Source: Diphasiastrum complanatum (Eukaryota; Streptophyta; Lycopodiopsida; Lycopodiales; Lycopodiaceae). Taken from it: a DNA stretch of 64,000 bases. A program made the translations under genes and the position numbers. The notes beneath the pieces are model-generated. The model had not been told where the DNA came from. It saw only the letters and a program-made list of their open reading frames with translations, and did not search any database. Within the stretch, counting starts at the first letter, position 1. Each line of letters starts with the position of its first letter. Where the stretch lies: NCBI GenBank assembly GCA_029204225.1, contig CM055100.1, positions 34,650,645-34,714,644 of the forward strand, in the 5' to 3' direction. Shown piece by piece: positions 24,501 to 34,800 of this stretch.

Positions 24501-25519
24501 CAAGCAATGCACTATAGAGTGGATGCATGACACACTACAAAAAGCAACAAAAGAGGGACAAAAAATATCAAACGCAGAATGGGACTTTGCAAGAGGATGC
24601 GAATGGAAGGTATTATTCTTTAGATACTTTATTATTAGAACATTCTTGTTTATAACAATATTTGTTTAATCATTTTGAAACACCATGTTCATTCACAGTG
24701 ATTATTTATGAGATTCATGTTTGTCATGTGGCAGTGCAAAATGTATAATGCTATATGGGCTTTTGGTTTCCACTTTCGTGTTGAAAGGATTGACAACAAG
24801 AGATGCACACACGATTGTGGTGTAATAGCATCTTTCCAACAAGAAAGTCAAAGCAGTGCACGAGATCGAAATCCCATCTCAGGAGATATAGAATACGTAG
24901 GAACTATACAAAATATTTATGATGTGTCATTTGGTGAAAGTGGACACTATTTTTTATTTGATGTGAAATGGTTCAAGGTAGTTTGTAGAGGGCCAAATGC
25001 AACCGTAAAATCAGATCCAAGTGGATTTTTTGCGATTGATTCATCAAAAACATTGAGCATGGAGTCCTTTGACACATTGTGTTGCCTCGTCACTGTGAGC
25101 AGGTGCACATGCTATGTTATAATGTTTTTCATTTTATTGCAAGTGACTTCAGTATTTGAGTTTTTGATATGTTCTAAAATAGTGATTTTTGCAGGTGTTT
25201 TTCAACCAGATCGACTAAACAAGATATGGTGGTTTGTAGCTCAAGTTGAACCACGTTCACGACAAGTATTTGAGGGTGCAAATATTGAGAATGAATGGAA
25301 AACCTTCATTTTAGCTATGAGATTGAGCTACCTAGAGATGTAATAAATCGTCAAACCATACTTGAAGCACCCACTTCCATAGATGTTGAGAATAGAAATT
25401 CTAATAGTCAGGATGATGAAATAATTTTTGAAAGTGAGAGTGATGATGAAAATCATCTAAGAGGAGATGAATTGCAAGATGCTGTTGCTGATGAAATTGA
25501 TTCTTGTAATTCTGAATAA
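21556..25519 (+). pseudogene. CACTA (En/Spm) TNP2-type transposase pseudogene
   Basis: Exons can be followed by splice sites: about 21602-22017, 22122-22861, 23024-23728, 23817-23990, 24096-24609, 24735-about 25095, and about 25196-25519. The 22018-22121 intron joins LTSLFE to LLKNKILPEG in frame. Domain order fits a CACTA transposase: a Ser/acidic N-terminus, the TNP2 region with HACPKDCILYR and CPICDTPRYR, the catalytic-like WSIWPVFLVYYN...MLALLIPG segment, the DPMHIFKNV segment, DGKLQGLKSYDW, the DUF4218-like HLLVHLVEE and RQKARPEGSMSEG, and a DUF4216-like end (THDCGV, then FDVKWF). It would cut and move CACTA elements. Breaks: a frameshift near 23530, a TAA at 23929-23931, and frameshifts near 24105, 24410 (in an A8 run) and 25300. 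No CACTA terminal repeats were found. Confidence 0.88.
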
Positions 25520-25794
25520 AAATTGATTATTGCAATTCTGAATGAAATTGATTCTTGCAATGCTTTCAAATGATTGTTATTTAGCCAAAATAGAGTCTCA
25601 TTTATGGTCAAGTAAGTGAAAAGAATAGACATAGTTTGACTTCAATCCCATTTTTTTTGAGATAATGTCGGTGAAGATAGACGTACGACTTCATGTTCAA
25701 AGAAAATTCTCATTTTTTAACAAATGTTGCAAAGGCAGTAAATCACTAAAAGCATGTGAGTTAATGAAATCACCACCACAAACTATGACAAAAT
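25520..25794. other. no recognisable gene
   Basis: A short flank of the CACTA remnant. It begins with an 18-bp partial duplication (attgattcttgcaat...) of the end of the transposase reading frame. Confidence 0.5.
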
Positions 25795-26060
25795 CAAGTG
25801 TTTCATCATAGTCAATCCCCTTGAATTGAGCATATCCCTTGGCAAATAGTCTTGTTTTATAATTGTTCACACTACCATCGTGCTTAAGCTTGATCTTAAA
25901 GACCCATTTGCAAATAGTAACATTTTGTATCTTTGATGGAGGATCAATAATTTTACAAGTATCTCAAACAATGCATCATGTACTCACCTCACTTTTCATT
26001 ACATCAAATCACTCTTTTGTTGCTACAGTTTCATTCACACTTGAAAGAACATCATCAAAC
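25795..26060 (-). pseudogene. copia reverse transcriptase N-terminal scrap (O)
   Basis: The minus strand reads CKWVFKIKLKHDGSVNNYKTRL, FAKGYAQFKGIDYDET: the conserved start of copia RT. It is preceded (26060-25960) by a degraded region with stops. There is no YVDD, RNase H or integrase. With the primer site and LTR at 26155 onwards it would be a minus-strand element with most of its inside deleted. Confidence 0.85.
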
Positions 26061-26154
26061 TTAAGGTAGTAATAAGGGCAATAAAAATTAAACAATCATC
26101 AACTTGTAATTGCTTCTCTCTTCCTTGTATTTGAGCCTTGATGGTTGCATTTGT

Positions 26155-26166
26155 GCTCTGATACCA
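26155..26166 (-). other. primer binding site, tRNA-Met type (O)
   Basis: gctctgatacca followed directly by TGTTAAAATC, an LTR edge. Minus orientation, the same as the RT scrap to its left. Confidence 0.85.
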
Positions 26167-26650
26167 TGTTAAAATCAAAGGTTATGAACCTCATTTGGAT
26201 ACTAAAACCTTGAAAAAGCATCAAAGGTTTCACTTATATCTAATAGATAGAAAACTAGCACACAATTCAACCTATTTTACATCTAATTGGCAAGAGCTTT
26301 TGAACGCCACAATAAAATTAGAACTAATTGATCTTCACATCCTGTCACACACGTGGAAAGTATAATACTTTGTTCAGATTCAGATCTATTCATTAGACAC
26401 AAAAAATATCACATTCATCATTCATCAATTCCTCATTAAAGAACAAACTTGCCAAAATCACCATCTCTTGATAATCTCTCGAAGTATGTACAAAATGAGC
26501 TCTCATTCCATATCAAATGATCTCGCATATGAGATTAGGTAGAGTGCCATTAGGGTAGACCCTAAACCCCTGGCTCTCAAAGCCTTAGATCATGCATAAT
26601 TACCCTCTTGGTAGCTCGAGTCAACTGTCTTATAAAAGTAGGTGGCCGCC
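26167..26650 (-). repeat. LTR of copia remnant O (right end uncertain)
   Basis: The boundary TG is at 26167, beside the primer site. There is no second copy in the window, so the far end cannot be fixed; 26650 is only an estimate. Confidence 0.5.
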
Positions 26651-26677
26651 CTCATAAAAAATCCCAATCATCTAGGA

Positions 26678-26875
26678 ACACCATGATATAATTCACTTTA
26701 GAAAAATATTTATTTCACTAATTCTATTTCATTATGAACATGCAAAAAAAAAAAAAAAAACCTCATCATATTATATTTCACTTTAGAAAAAAAAAAATAT
26801 AGCCTAATCATAATATAATTCACTTTAGAAATATATTTATATGACTAATTTATGTCATTATCAACATGCAAAATA
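26678..26875. repeat. imperfect AT-rich tandem repeat with poly-A
   Basis: Three related units around 'ataattcactttagaaa' start near 26685, 26768 and 26815. The first and third continue into cattat(g/c)aacatgcaaaa. A 19-base A run at about 26743-26760 separates the first two. Confidence 0.75.
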
Positions 26876-26886
26876 AAAATAAAGAT

Positions 26887-27083
26887 GCGTGGATAATCCA
26901 CGCAGAAGATATCCACGCGTGGATATCTTTAACTTCCAGTTTGGTTCAATGAACAAACTGAAATTGCGTGGATAATCCACGCATGGATTATCCATGCCAA
27001 AACTGCTTTCCGGTGCCGCCAACCTTCTCTTCCAAACAGTTGCCGGAATTTTCAAAATTCAATTTTGCGTGGATTATCCACGC
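26887..27083. repeat. cluster of short perfect palindromes
   Basis: Five near-perfect dyads share the core gcgtggat/atccacgc: 26887-26903, 26906-26929 (24-bp perfect palindrome centred on cacgcgtg), 26966-26982, 26981-26997 (variant gcatggat/atccatgc) and 27067-27083. A further half-site lies at 27170. They sit in non-coding DNA left of copia remnant H. The function is unknown; it could be a protein-binding array or a hairpin-forming repeat. Confidence 0.85.
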
Positions 27084-27239
27084 GCATAAATTTTTTGGCG
27101 CCGTGTCAAAAAAACATCGATAGACTATTCAAAAAATCGACTAAGTGTTGGGTCTCGAGTGGATACTCTGCGTGGATAAACATAGAGTTTTCTAGTTGTG
27201 TCCATTCGGTCCATACTGAAGTTTGTAAACGCATTGCAC

Positions 27240-28895
27240 TGTTTTTTACTTCTCTGGCACTGGTTGTAGTGTCCATACCTCATTCTTCTTCATGGATTCA
27301 TTGTTCTTATTCATGGCTTAGATCCATTTGTCCTTCTCTGGACATTCAATTGCTTCTTTGAATGTTTGTGATTCTCCACTGAATCCACAAAACTCTTCAG
27401 ATGTAAAAGTTGAGCTACCTGGCACAAATCTTGTTGGCGCTCTTCACTCTCTTGTTGATCTTCTGGGAGATTCTTCTGGTACTGCAATGCTCTTGTCTTT
27501 ATCTGTTCTGCTAGGTCCGGAACCATTTTGATTTACAGGTGTAGTAGTAGTAGACACACTTGCGAATCTTTCTTTGTCTGATTCGTCACTTGACTGAGGT
27601 GTGACTCGAACATCTTCGTCTGAATGTTCATCCTCTGCTCCCTCTGTCACGATTGGCAGATCATAATATTGTCTTCCAAGAACTTCATAACTGACAGGAT
27701 CATTGTTGGCCATTGTTCTGGTCTAATTGAACTTGACATCTCTAACTGTCTTCACTGTGTTTGTCTCTAGCATATAGATTATGTAGTATGATGAATGATT
27801 GTCATATCCTACAAGATATCCTTGTTTTGCTTTCTCATCAAGCTTCTTTCGAAGCTTGTCAAAAACATCTGCATATGCTGCACATCCAAAGATTCGAATA
27901 TGAGTCAAATTGGGTATTCTACCCCACCATAGTTCGTGTGGTGTTGTGTGAGGAACACCAGATTTTCCTATCATGTTCTGAATGTAGGCAGTTGTAGCTA
28001 CTGCTTGGATCCCACAGCACTCTTGGAGCCTTCGAATATGTCATCATGCACCTAGTGGCTTCCATGAGAGTCATGTTCTTTCTTTCTGCAACACCATTGT
28101 GCATTGGTGTATAGGATGTTGTCCTCCTATGAATGATTTCCTGATCATTGCAGAAATCAGTAAATCAGTTTAAAATGTATTCTCCACCCCGATTTATTCT
28201 GATATGCTTCATCTTATTTTCTATGCATCTTTCTGTCCAGTTCACATATTTTGTAAACTTGTCGAATGCCTCTGATTTGTTGTGAATGAAGTAGACTCGG
28301 GCAAACTTACTGTAATCATCAATAGAGGTGATATAGTACTTTGAGCCTCCTACTGAGATCACGTCAAAAGGTCCGTAGATGTTCGAATGTACTAGCTCTA
28401 TAATCTTTGTCGTTTTGTAGGAGTCCTTGACAAAAGGAGTACGTGGCATCTTACCTTTTATACATGCATCACAAGTCATCGAACTAGTTGCATTCAAGAT
28501 GCTCACCCTAGTAATAGCTCCATGATGCCTTGCTTGATACAATGCCATTGTTCATATGGCATAGTCTCCTGTGCCATAGAACATCTGACGAGTCATCATG
28601 AGGTTGATGTAATTGATATGCAGGTAGGCGTACCTTCAAGTGATACAAGTTGTTTTTTCTTCTACCTTGTGTAATCAATGTACTAGTGCTTGCATCAATG
28701 ACGTTACATGTCTCGTGTGAAAATGTCACACGCATCCCAACATCTGCTATTCTTGCAACTGATAGCAAGTCCTGCTGCAACGTAGGTACAAATAGAACGT
28801 CTTCGACTCATCTATCTCTGCTGTTTGTGTTGAGCCACATCGAACCAATACCATTCATTTGATGTTTCAATCCGTCTCCAAGAATAATACTCCTC
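27240..28895 (-). mobile_element. decayed Ty1/copia pol fragment (H)
   Basis: A minus-strand copia fragment that runs from just after the protease to just before reverse transcriptase. No LTR or primer site belongs to it with certainty; both ends are truncated. Its integrase differs clearly from those of A and B, so it is a separate family. Confidence 0.85.
27240..28895 (-). pseudogene. copia integrase-region pseudogene (H)
   Basis: From right to left: the protease tail (ILGDGLKHQMNGIGS, LFVPTLQQDLLSV), the pre-integrase zinc region (LWHRRLCHMN), CDACIKGKMPR, the integrase core with HSNIYGPFDV (first Asp replaced by Asn), SIDDYSKFARVYF, RINRGGEYILN (second Asp replaced by Asn) and NGVAERKN (Glu kept), the fold end (IRIFGCAAYADV, GYLVGYDNHS), then an acidic spacer and a region before RT. 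A TGA at 28165-28167 splits the core; frameshifts lie near 28550 and 27950. With two catalytic Asp lost, integration is impossible. Confidence 0.87.
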
Positions 28896-28940
28896 AAATT
28901 TAGCTTGATCTATTTACAACTCTCTTGCTAGATGAATGAA

Positions 28941-30475
28941 TGCTTTTAGAAGTGTCTAAAAAATCCAGCTCCAAACAAGGAACTTTTGAGACTCCAATAA
29001 AGAATGATGTCCAAGAAGGTTCTTTCACCACCTCACAAAGGATCTCTTACAAGATGTTCCACAAATGTGTCTATATACATGTAGCACACTTCAAAAACTA
29101 TACATCATGCCAAGCCATGGATTTCCAAGGCATTTTGTGCTGCTTGAAGATACATCAATTAAACTATTAAGTGCATACGTAATGTTTCCAAAGATAACTT
29201 GCCTTGCTTGATCCATATGATTGAGCCTTGATGGCTCCATCTTGATACTCAAGGTCCTAAGTTTACAAATCTTCCACTCTTGAAAGATCACATTTCCACC
29301 ATTGACAACTTCTTTGGTGGAAAACATGTAGATTCTACAATCTCTACTTGAAGAGCAAAATATTACCATTATTCCTATCATTAGAATAGGATAATATTTG
29401 GTCCTTACATTGGACAATCATGCACAAAGCATGTGGACACGAAGATTTCCAAAAAAACATGATGTTTCAACTTTTATGACTCTATTCAGACTATTACAGA
29501 AATAGTTATCCAATGAAATCACTTTGTCAACAACAAATGTAGATTTGAAAGCATCTAATTTCATTGTCTTGTCTTACACAACAGTACTAAACACCATGAA
29601 TCTTAAAAATAAGAAACAAGCCACTTTATGCCTACTAATATTATCCAAAAAGTACTCAAAAATAGTAGGCTCTCCAATGCTCTCCACCCTTGCAAGATGC
29701 ACACTTGAATGGACAATTTGCATGCAATTTGATGACTCAGCCTTTGTCATCGAGGACCTCCTTGGAACTCTCATGCTTTGAGGCTGATCCTCAAGATCTT
29801 CCTCCTTTTGATGCTCCTCCTCAATGCTAGCAAGATCACACTTTGCCAATATCTCCACTTGAGTGATCTCTTCCTTTGCCTCTCAAAAGCAATATTATCT
29901 TCCAATTTAAAACAATCTTCCATGTTTAGATCCTTTTGCAATGTAAACATCATTCTTCAAAATGGAACAAACTTCATGCTTAAAGTGGGCATCCAAACCA
30001 CTTTACAAAAGTTGATCAACACTTAGCATATTCTTGGAGATTGATGGTACGTAAAGGACATTTTCTAGATCCATACTTATTGAGAATTCTAGATACAAAG
30101 ATATGGGACCAACACCATCTATCCTACACTCTTCAGTCATGTGGGAGCTAGCCCCACTATCAATCCACCAAGTGTCTCTTGAATTGCTATTGCTTGTTGG
30201 TGAGGATGTAGATGCCATCAAGAATACATCTACTTCATCCTCCTCATCCTCATGTGCAAGGTTTCCTTGTTTGTACTCCTTCTCTTGTGCTCTTAGCCTC
30301 TTGTAGCATTCTGATGCATAATGCCACTTCTTTTCACAAAAGAAACATTTTTGTTTTGACTTGTTCTTCTTGCCCTTTGAGCTTGATGCCTCATCCTCTT
30401 CTTTGGCCTCCTTTGGATGTTTCTTCTTTCCATTGGTCTTATTTTGTCCCTTGAATGAGAAATTGGCTTTCTCAT
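28941..30475 (-). pseudogene. decayed copia gag-protease and integrase tail (C)
   Basis: The right part (30475-30003) reads NFSFKGQNKTNGKKK, the zinc knuckle CFFCEKKWHYASEC, the protease site WWIDSGASSHM and ENVLYVPSISKNMLSV. Leftwards follow a pre-integrase trace (about 29990-29900) and, in broken frames, pieces like the end of the integrase region (CRIYMFSTKEVV, 29330-29290) and an Arg/Ser linker. The integrase core is missing. Copia B is inserted in the gag: the sequence duplicated at both sides of B (CTCAT) and the matching frame across B (43133-43099 joined to 30475) show one old element. Confidence 0.8.
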
Positions 30476-31151
30476 TGTTGATTTCACACGTGTGGATTGT
30501 CCACAACATGTACTTGTGATCTCCTAAGGTGTGTAGATGCACCAAGATCAAGACTAGATTGAGATTCAAGATCTATCTTTGATCCTATGGCAAAAAAACA
30601 CTACTACATGCAGTCAAACACATCCAACTCTCACTCACACGTGTGGGAAGTATTAAAAAATTATTCTAAGTAAAAACAAGCTGCTCTCCTCGAGTAGAGA
30701 GAGAAAAACCATCATGAGCTCTCGGGTAGAGAGAGAAAGCTAGAAATTCAGTGACACTCAAAATCCACACAATCACCGAATATATTAGATCCAAAATGAG
30801 GAGTACAATGATACTAGTAGATCCATGAGCTACCACTATGCTTAACTATGATTGGACCACACTTTGTCACCTCTTAATCCCATTGGACCATTGATCCATG
30901 GACCTCTAAATTCTATTGGACTATATTCAAGCACCCTATTTTCTATTGGACCTCACATGGTTCCACCTCTAAATCCTATTGGACCTCTTAGAATTCATCA
31001 AATAAAAGCATTACACTTGTCTACACTCTAATTGGCATGAGTTTAGCCTCTTACTCTATTTTGGCTCAATAGTGGCATTACAAGTGGAAATGCATAATTT
31101 GCCATCTATGCTAAAATTGTTCCTATCAACATCCTACACCTAGATGCTTGA
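30476..31151 (-). repeat. 3' LTR of copia B, left part
   Basis: Begins TGTTGATTTCACACG, matching 42363 onward. It contains two CACACGTGTG-type palindromes. It is cut by the insertion of A at the CTTGA target (31147-31151). Confidence 0.93.
31147..31151. other. target site duplication of A (left copy)
   Basis: CTTGA, repeated exactly at 37585-37589 on the other side of element A. A five-base duplication is the copia norm. Confidence 0.95.
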
Positions 31152-31807
31152 TGTGAAAAATACAGATCCTAAGTGGATCTAAACTCCAAGATCATTGGCT
31201 TGAATGCTTGCACTCCAAACTACATAAGCTAGGAATTGGCAACACATTCTATGCTACCTAGAATGCAAAGAACTTGATCAAAAAGCATTTATCACAAATG
31301 GAAACTTCCATAAACATCAAGTGCGGCCCAAAATAGCATTATACAGTCCATAATACATCAGCCTACCACTTTTGGAAAGCACCTAAGATCATACACAATA
31401 GCTTGAAGACAATACACACAACAATGCTCTCAATGGAGGAAGAAACAATGACAATGATCTATTGATCTCAATGAAGCATACAAAAGGTTTCTCCAACCTG
31501 TTCTCCACGACTTCCCTACTATTTATGGATGAGGAAGATGACTCTCTCTCCTCTCTCTAGAAGGTACTTGACCCTAGATATTCCCTATATAGAAAAAAAT
31601 AGCTAAAAATGGCTTATATGACCAAAATACATCAAAATGGTCTCATTTTGAAGGGTATGAAGTTTGACACTTCATCATACTGAAAAAATACAGTAAATAA
31701 AAACATTGTGGCCTGGTTCACACGTGTGAAACTCCAGAACCAAAACTATTTACAATTTTAGCCAATTTAGGCCTCAAACTAGCTAGGAAATGTTGACAAT
31801 TTTCACA
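31152..31807 (-). repeat. 3' LTR of copia A
   Basis: 656 bp, TG...CA ends. On the minus strand it starts TGTGAAAATTGTC. A TATA-like ccataaatag lies at 31519-31528. A ttcacacgtgtgaa palindrome with a G-box core lies near 31718-31731 in the U3 part. Confidence 0.96.
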
Positions 31808-34800
31808 CTCCCTCTTCAACATTGGATGCTAGTTTCAACATAGTCTTTGAGCACATTCCAAGATTAGATCTATGCATTAAATATAGGTCCTTTCCCAATG
31901 GTTTGGTGAAGATATCAGCCACACACTCCTTTGAAGAGACATGTTGAAGCTCCACCTCTTTGGCAATGACTTGATCTCTCACAAAATGGTGAGCAATCTC
32001 AATGTGCTTGCTCCTTGCATGAAAAACAGGATTGCTTGCCAAGCTTTGGGCTGAAAGGTTATCACAAAGTATGATTGGAGTCTTCTCTGGTTCCAGCAAG
32101 TGAAGATCCAATAACATCCTCTTGATCCAAAGAATCTCCTTGGTGCATGTTGTTAATGCCTTGTACTCGGCTTCGGTGGAAGATAGAGAGATAGTTGGTT
32201 GCTTCTTTGATAGCCATGAGACCACTCCATCTCCAAGATAGATTGCAAAGGCACTTGTTGACTTCCTATCCATTTGATCACCTGCAAAATCTGAATCTGA
32301 AAATCCACAAAGGTTAGGTGTAGTACCTCCATACAAGATGCCAAAATCTCTAGATCCCGAGATGTATCTAAGTACTCTCTTTCCTAGCTTCCAATGAGCC
32401 TCACTAGGATCTTGCATAAATTGACTTAGTTTACCAACCACAAAGCTTAGATCAGGTCTTGTGATGGTTAACCATATAAGAGATCCTATTAGCTTTCTAT
32501 AGAGAGTAATGTCCTTGAAGGATCTTTCATTACTTCTTGTAGTTAGCTTTACATTTGATTCCATAGGAGTAGAAACAACTTTACAATCTTCCATATGAAA
32601 CCTTTTTAGAATAGAGTTAACATACTTTTCTTGACATATGAATGTAGATTTAGAAGTTCTAATAATCTCTATTCCTAAGATATAATGAAGTTTACCAAGA
32701 TCTTGAATTTCAAACTCTCTTTTGAGTGCCATCTTGATTTCATCTATATCTAGATTGTTACCACCACTTAAGATAATGTCATCAACATAGATCAAAAGTA
32801 AAGTGATATCATTTTCATTCAATCTAAAGTAGAGAGAATGATCATACTCACTCATAACAAAGTTTTGAGAAAGTAAGAAGGAATTGAGCTTAGCATACCA
32901 ACTCCTTGGTGCTTGCTTTAGCCCATACAAACTCTTTTGGAGATAGCACACATGATTAGGCTCATCATGTGAAACATAGCCCTCGGGTTGCTCCATGTAA
33001 ATATCTTCTTCAAGATCACCATTCAAGAAGGCATTAGTAACATCCATTTGCCACATATCCCAATCATAAAGAGTTGCAAGAGAGATTAGGATTCGAATAG
33101 TTACCATCTTTGCCACGGGTGCAAAGGTCTCATCATAGTCAATACCATATTCTTGAGCATACCCCTTTGCCACCAACCTTGCCTTGTACTTGTTGATTGA
33201 TCCATCTTGATTTGTCTTGATCTTGAAGATCCACTTACAACCAATTGCCTTCTTGTCCTTTGGAAGCTTTACCAACCTCCATGTGTTGCTTTTGATGAGT
33301 GCTTGATGCTCATGATCCATGGCTTGGATCCATTCCTTCTTTTGAATTGCTTCACCTACACAAGTTGGTTCATCAAAAGAGGTAAGAAAAGCAAGGTTAG
33401 AGTTGTCCACCACTTGCTTTCCTTTTTCATCATAGGTTAGCCTTGATGGCTTAGCCCTTTGCCTTTGAGTCTTCCTTGAAGTTTGCTTTGGAGTGGCATC
33501 TCCATCTTCATCCAAGACATCTTGCACATCATGATGATTAGTAGGCACATCAACATCAACATCAACAACATTGGAAACATTCTCTTCATGAAAGATGACA
33601 TCCCTACTTATGACAACTTTCTTTGTAGAAGGAATGTACACTTTGTAAGCCTTGCTTACTTCACTATAGCCAACAAACACACCCTTCTTTGATGAAGGAT
33701 CTTCTTTAGTTCTATCATCAAGTGTGATATTGACAAAACATGTACATCCAAAGATCCTACAATGCTTGACACTCGGCCTTCTACCATAAAGAACCTCATG
33801 AGGAGTTTTACCATCCAAGGAAGCACTTGTCCATCTATTACATAGATAGTTAGCACATGCTAAAGCTTCCCCCCAAAAAGACTTAGCAAGATTAGCATGT
33901 AGTCTCATTGCCTTGGCACATTCACAAAGGGTTCTATTCTTCCTCTCGGCCACTCCATTCTGTTGTGGAGTCCTAGGACTAGACATCTCCCTCTTAATCC
34001 CATGTGCTATACAAAAGTCTTTGAACCTATTTGAGGTGTATTCCCCTCCATTATCAGATCTTAAGCATTTGATCTTTGTATTGAATTGGTTTTCCATTTC
34101 ATTCTTGAACTTGACAAATGCAGCAAACACTTCATCCTTACTTTTAAGAAGATAGATCCAAGTATACCTACTAAAGTCATCAATGAAAGTTGCATACATC
34201 TTTGCCCCACCATTGCTTGTTGTACTAGAAGAATGAATATCAGAATGCACAAGTTGAAAAGCTTCTTTAGATCTAGAAGTAGATCTAGAATAAGCAAGTC
34301 TATGAGATTTGGACAAGGCACAATGTTCACAAACACTATTGTTTGCAACAAGACTTTTAGGGAGACCAAGAACAAGCTCTTTCTTTGCCATTACCTCCAA
34401 AGATTTGAAGTTGGGATGGCCCAACCTCTTGTGCCAAACTTCTTGGTTTGTCAATTGCTCCCTAGCCATACATCCTTCATGATTAGAGATCACACATGCA
34501 TCAAGCTTGAAAAGTTTACCATGCCTCCTACCTTGAGCAATCAAGGATCCACATTTACTTATCAAACATGCATCTCCAATGAACTCCACATCAAGTCCTT
34601 TGTCAATCATTTGACTTACACTAAGCAAATTCTTAGTGATTGAAGGAATGTACAAAACATTTTCAAGATTTGCTTTCCTATTTGTTGAAAGGGAAATAGG
34701 AATAGTGCCTATGCCTTTGATGTCACATTGACCATCATTTGCAGTGTAGATGATGTTACCTTCTCCCTCATAAGACAATAAGGATGTAAAGTATTCCTTA

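Noticed and set aside
24532-24545. CACTACAAAAA, the usual terminal motif of CACTA elements
   Set aside because: It lies inside a coding exon of the transposase (a Thr-Leu-Gln-Lys segment), not at an element end, and no inverted partner is seen.
34086-34643. 185-codon open frame on the plus strand
   Set aside because: It is the antisense shadow of the intact polyprotein of element A.
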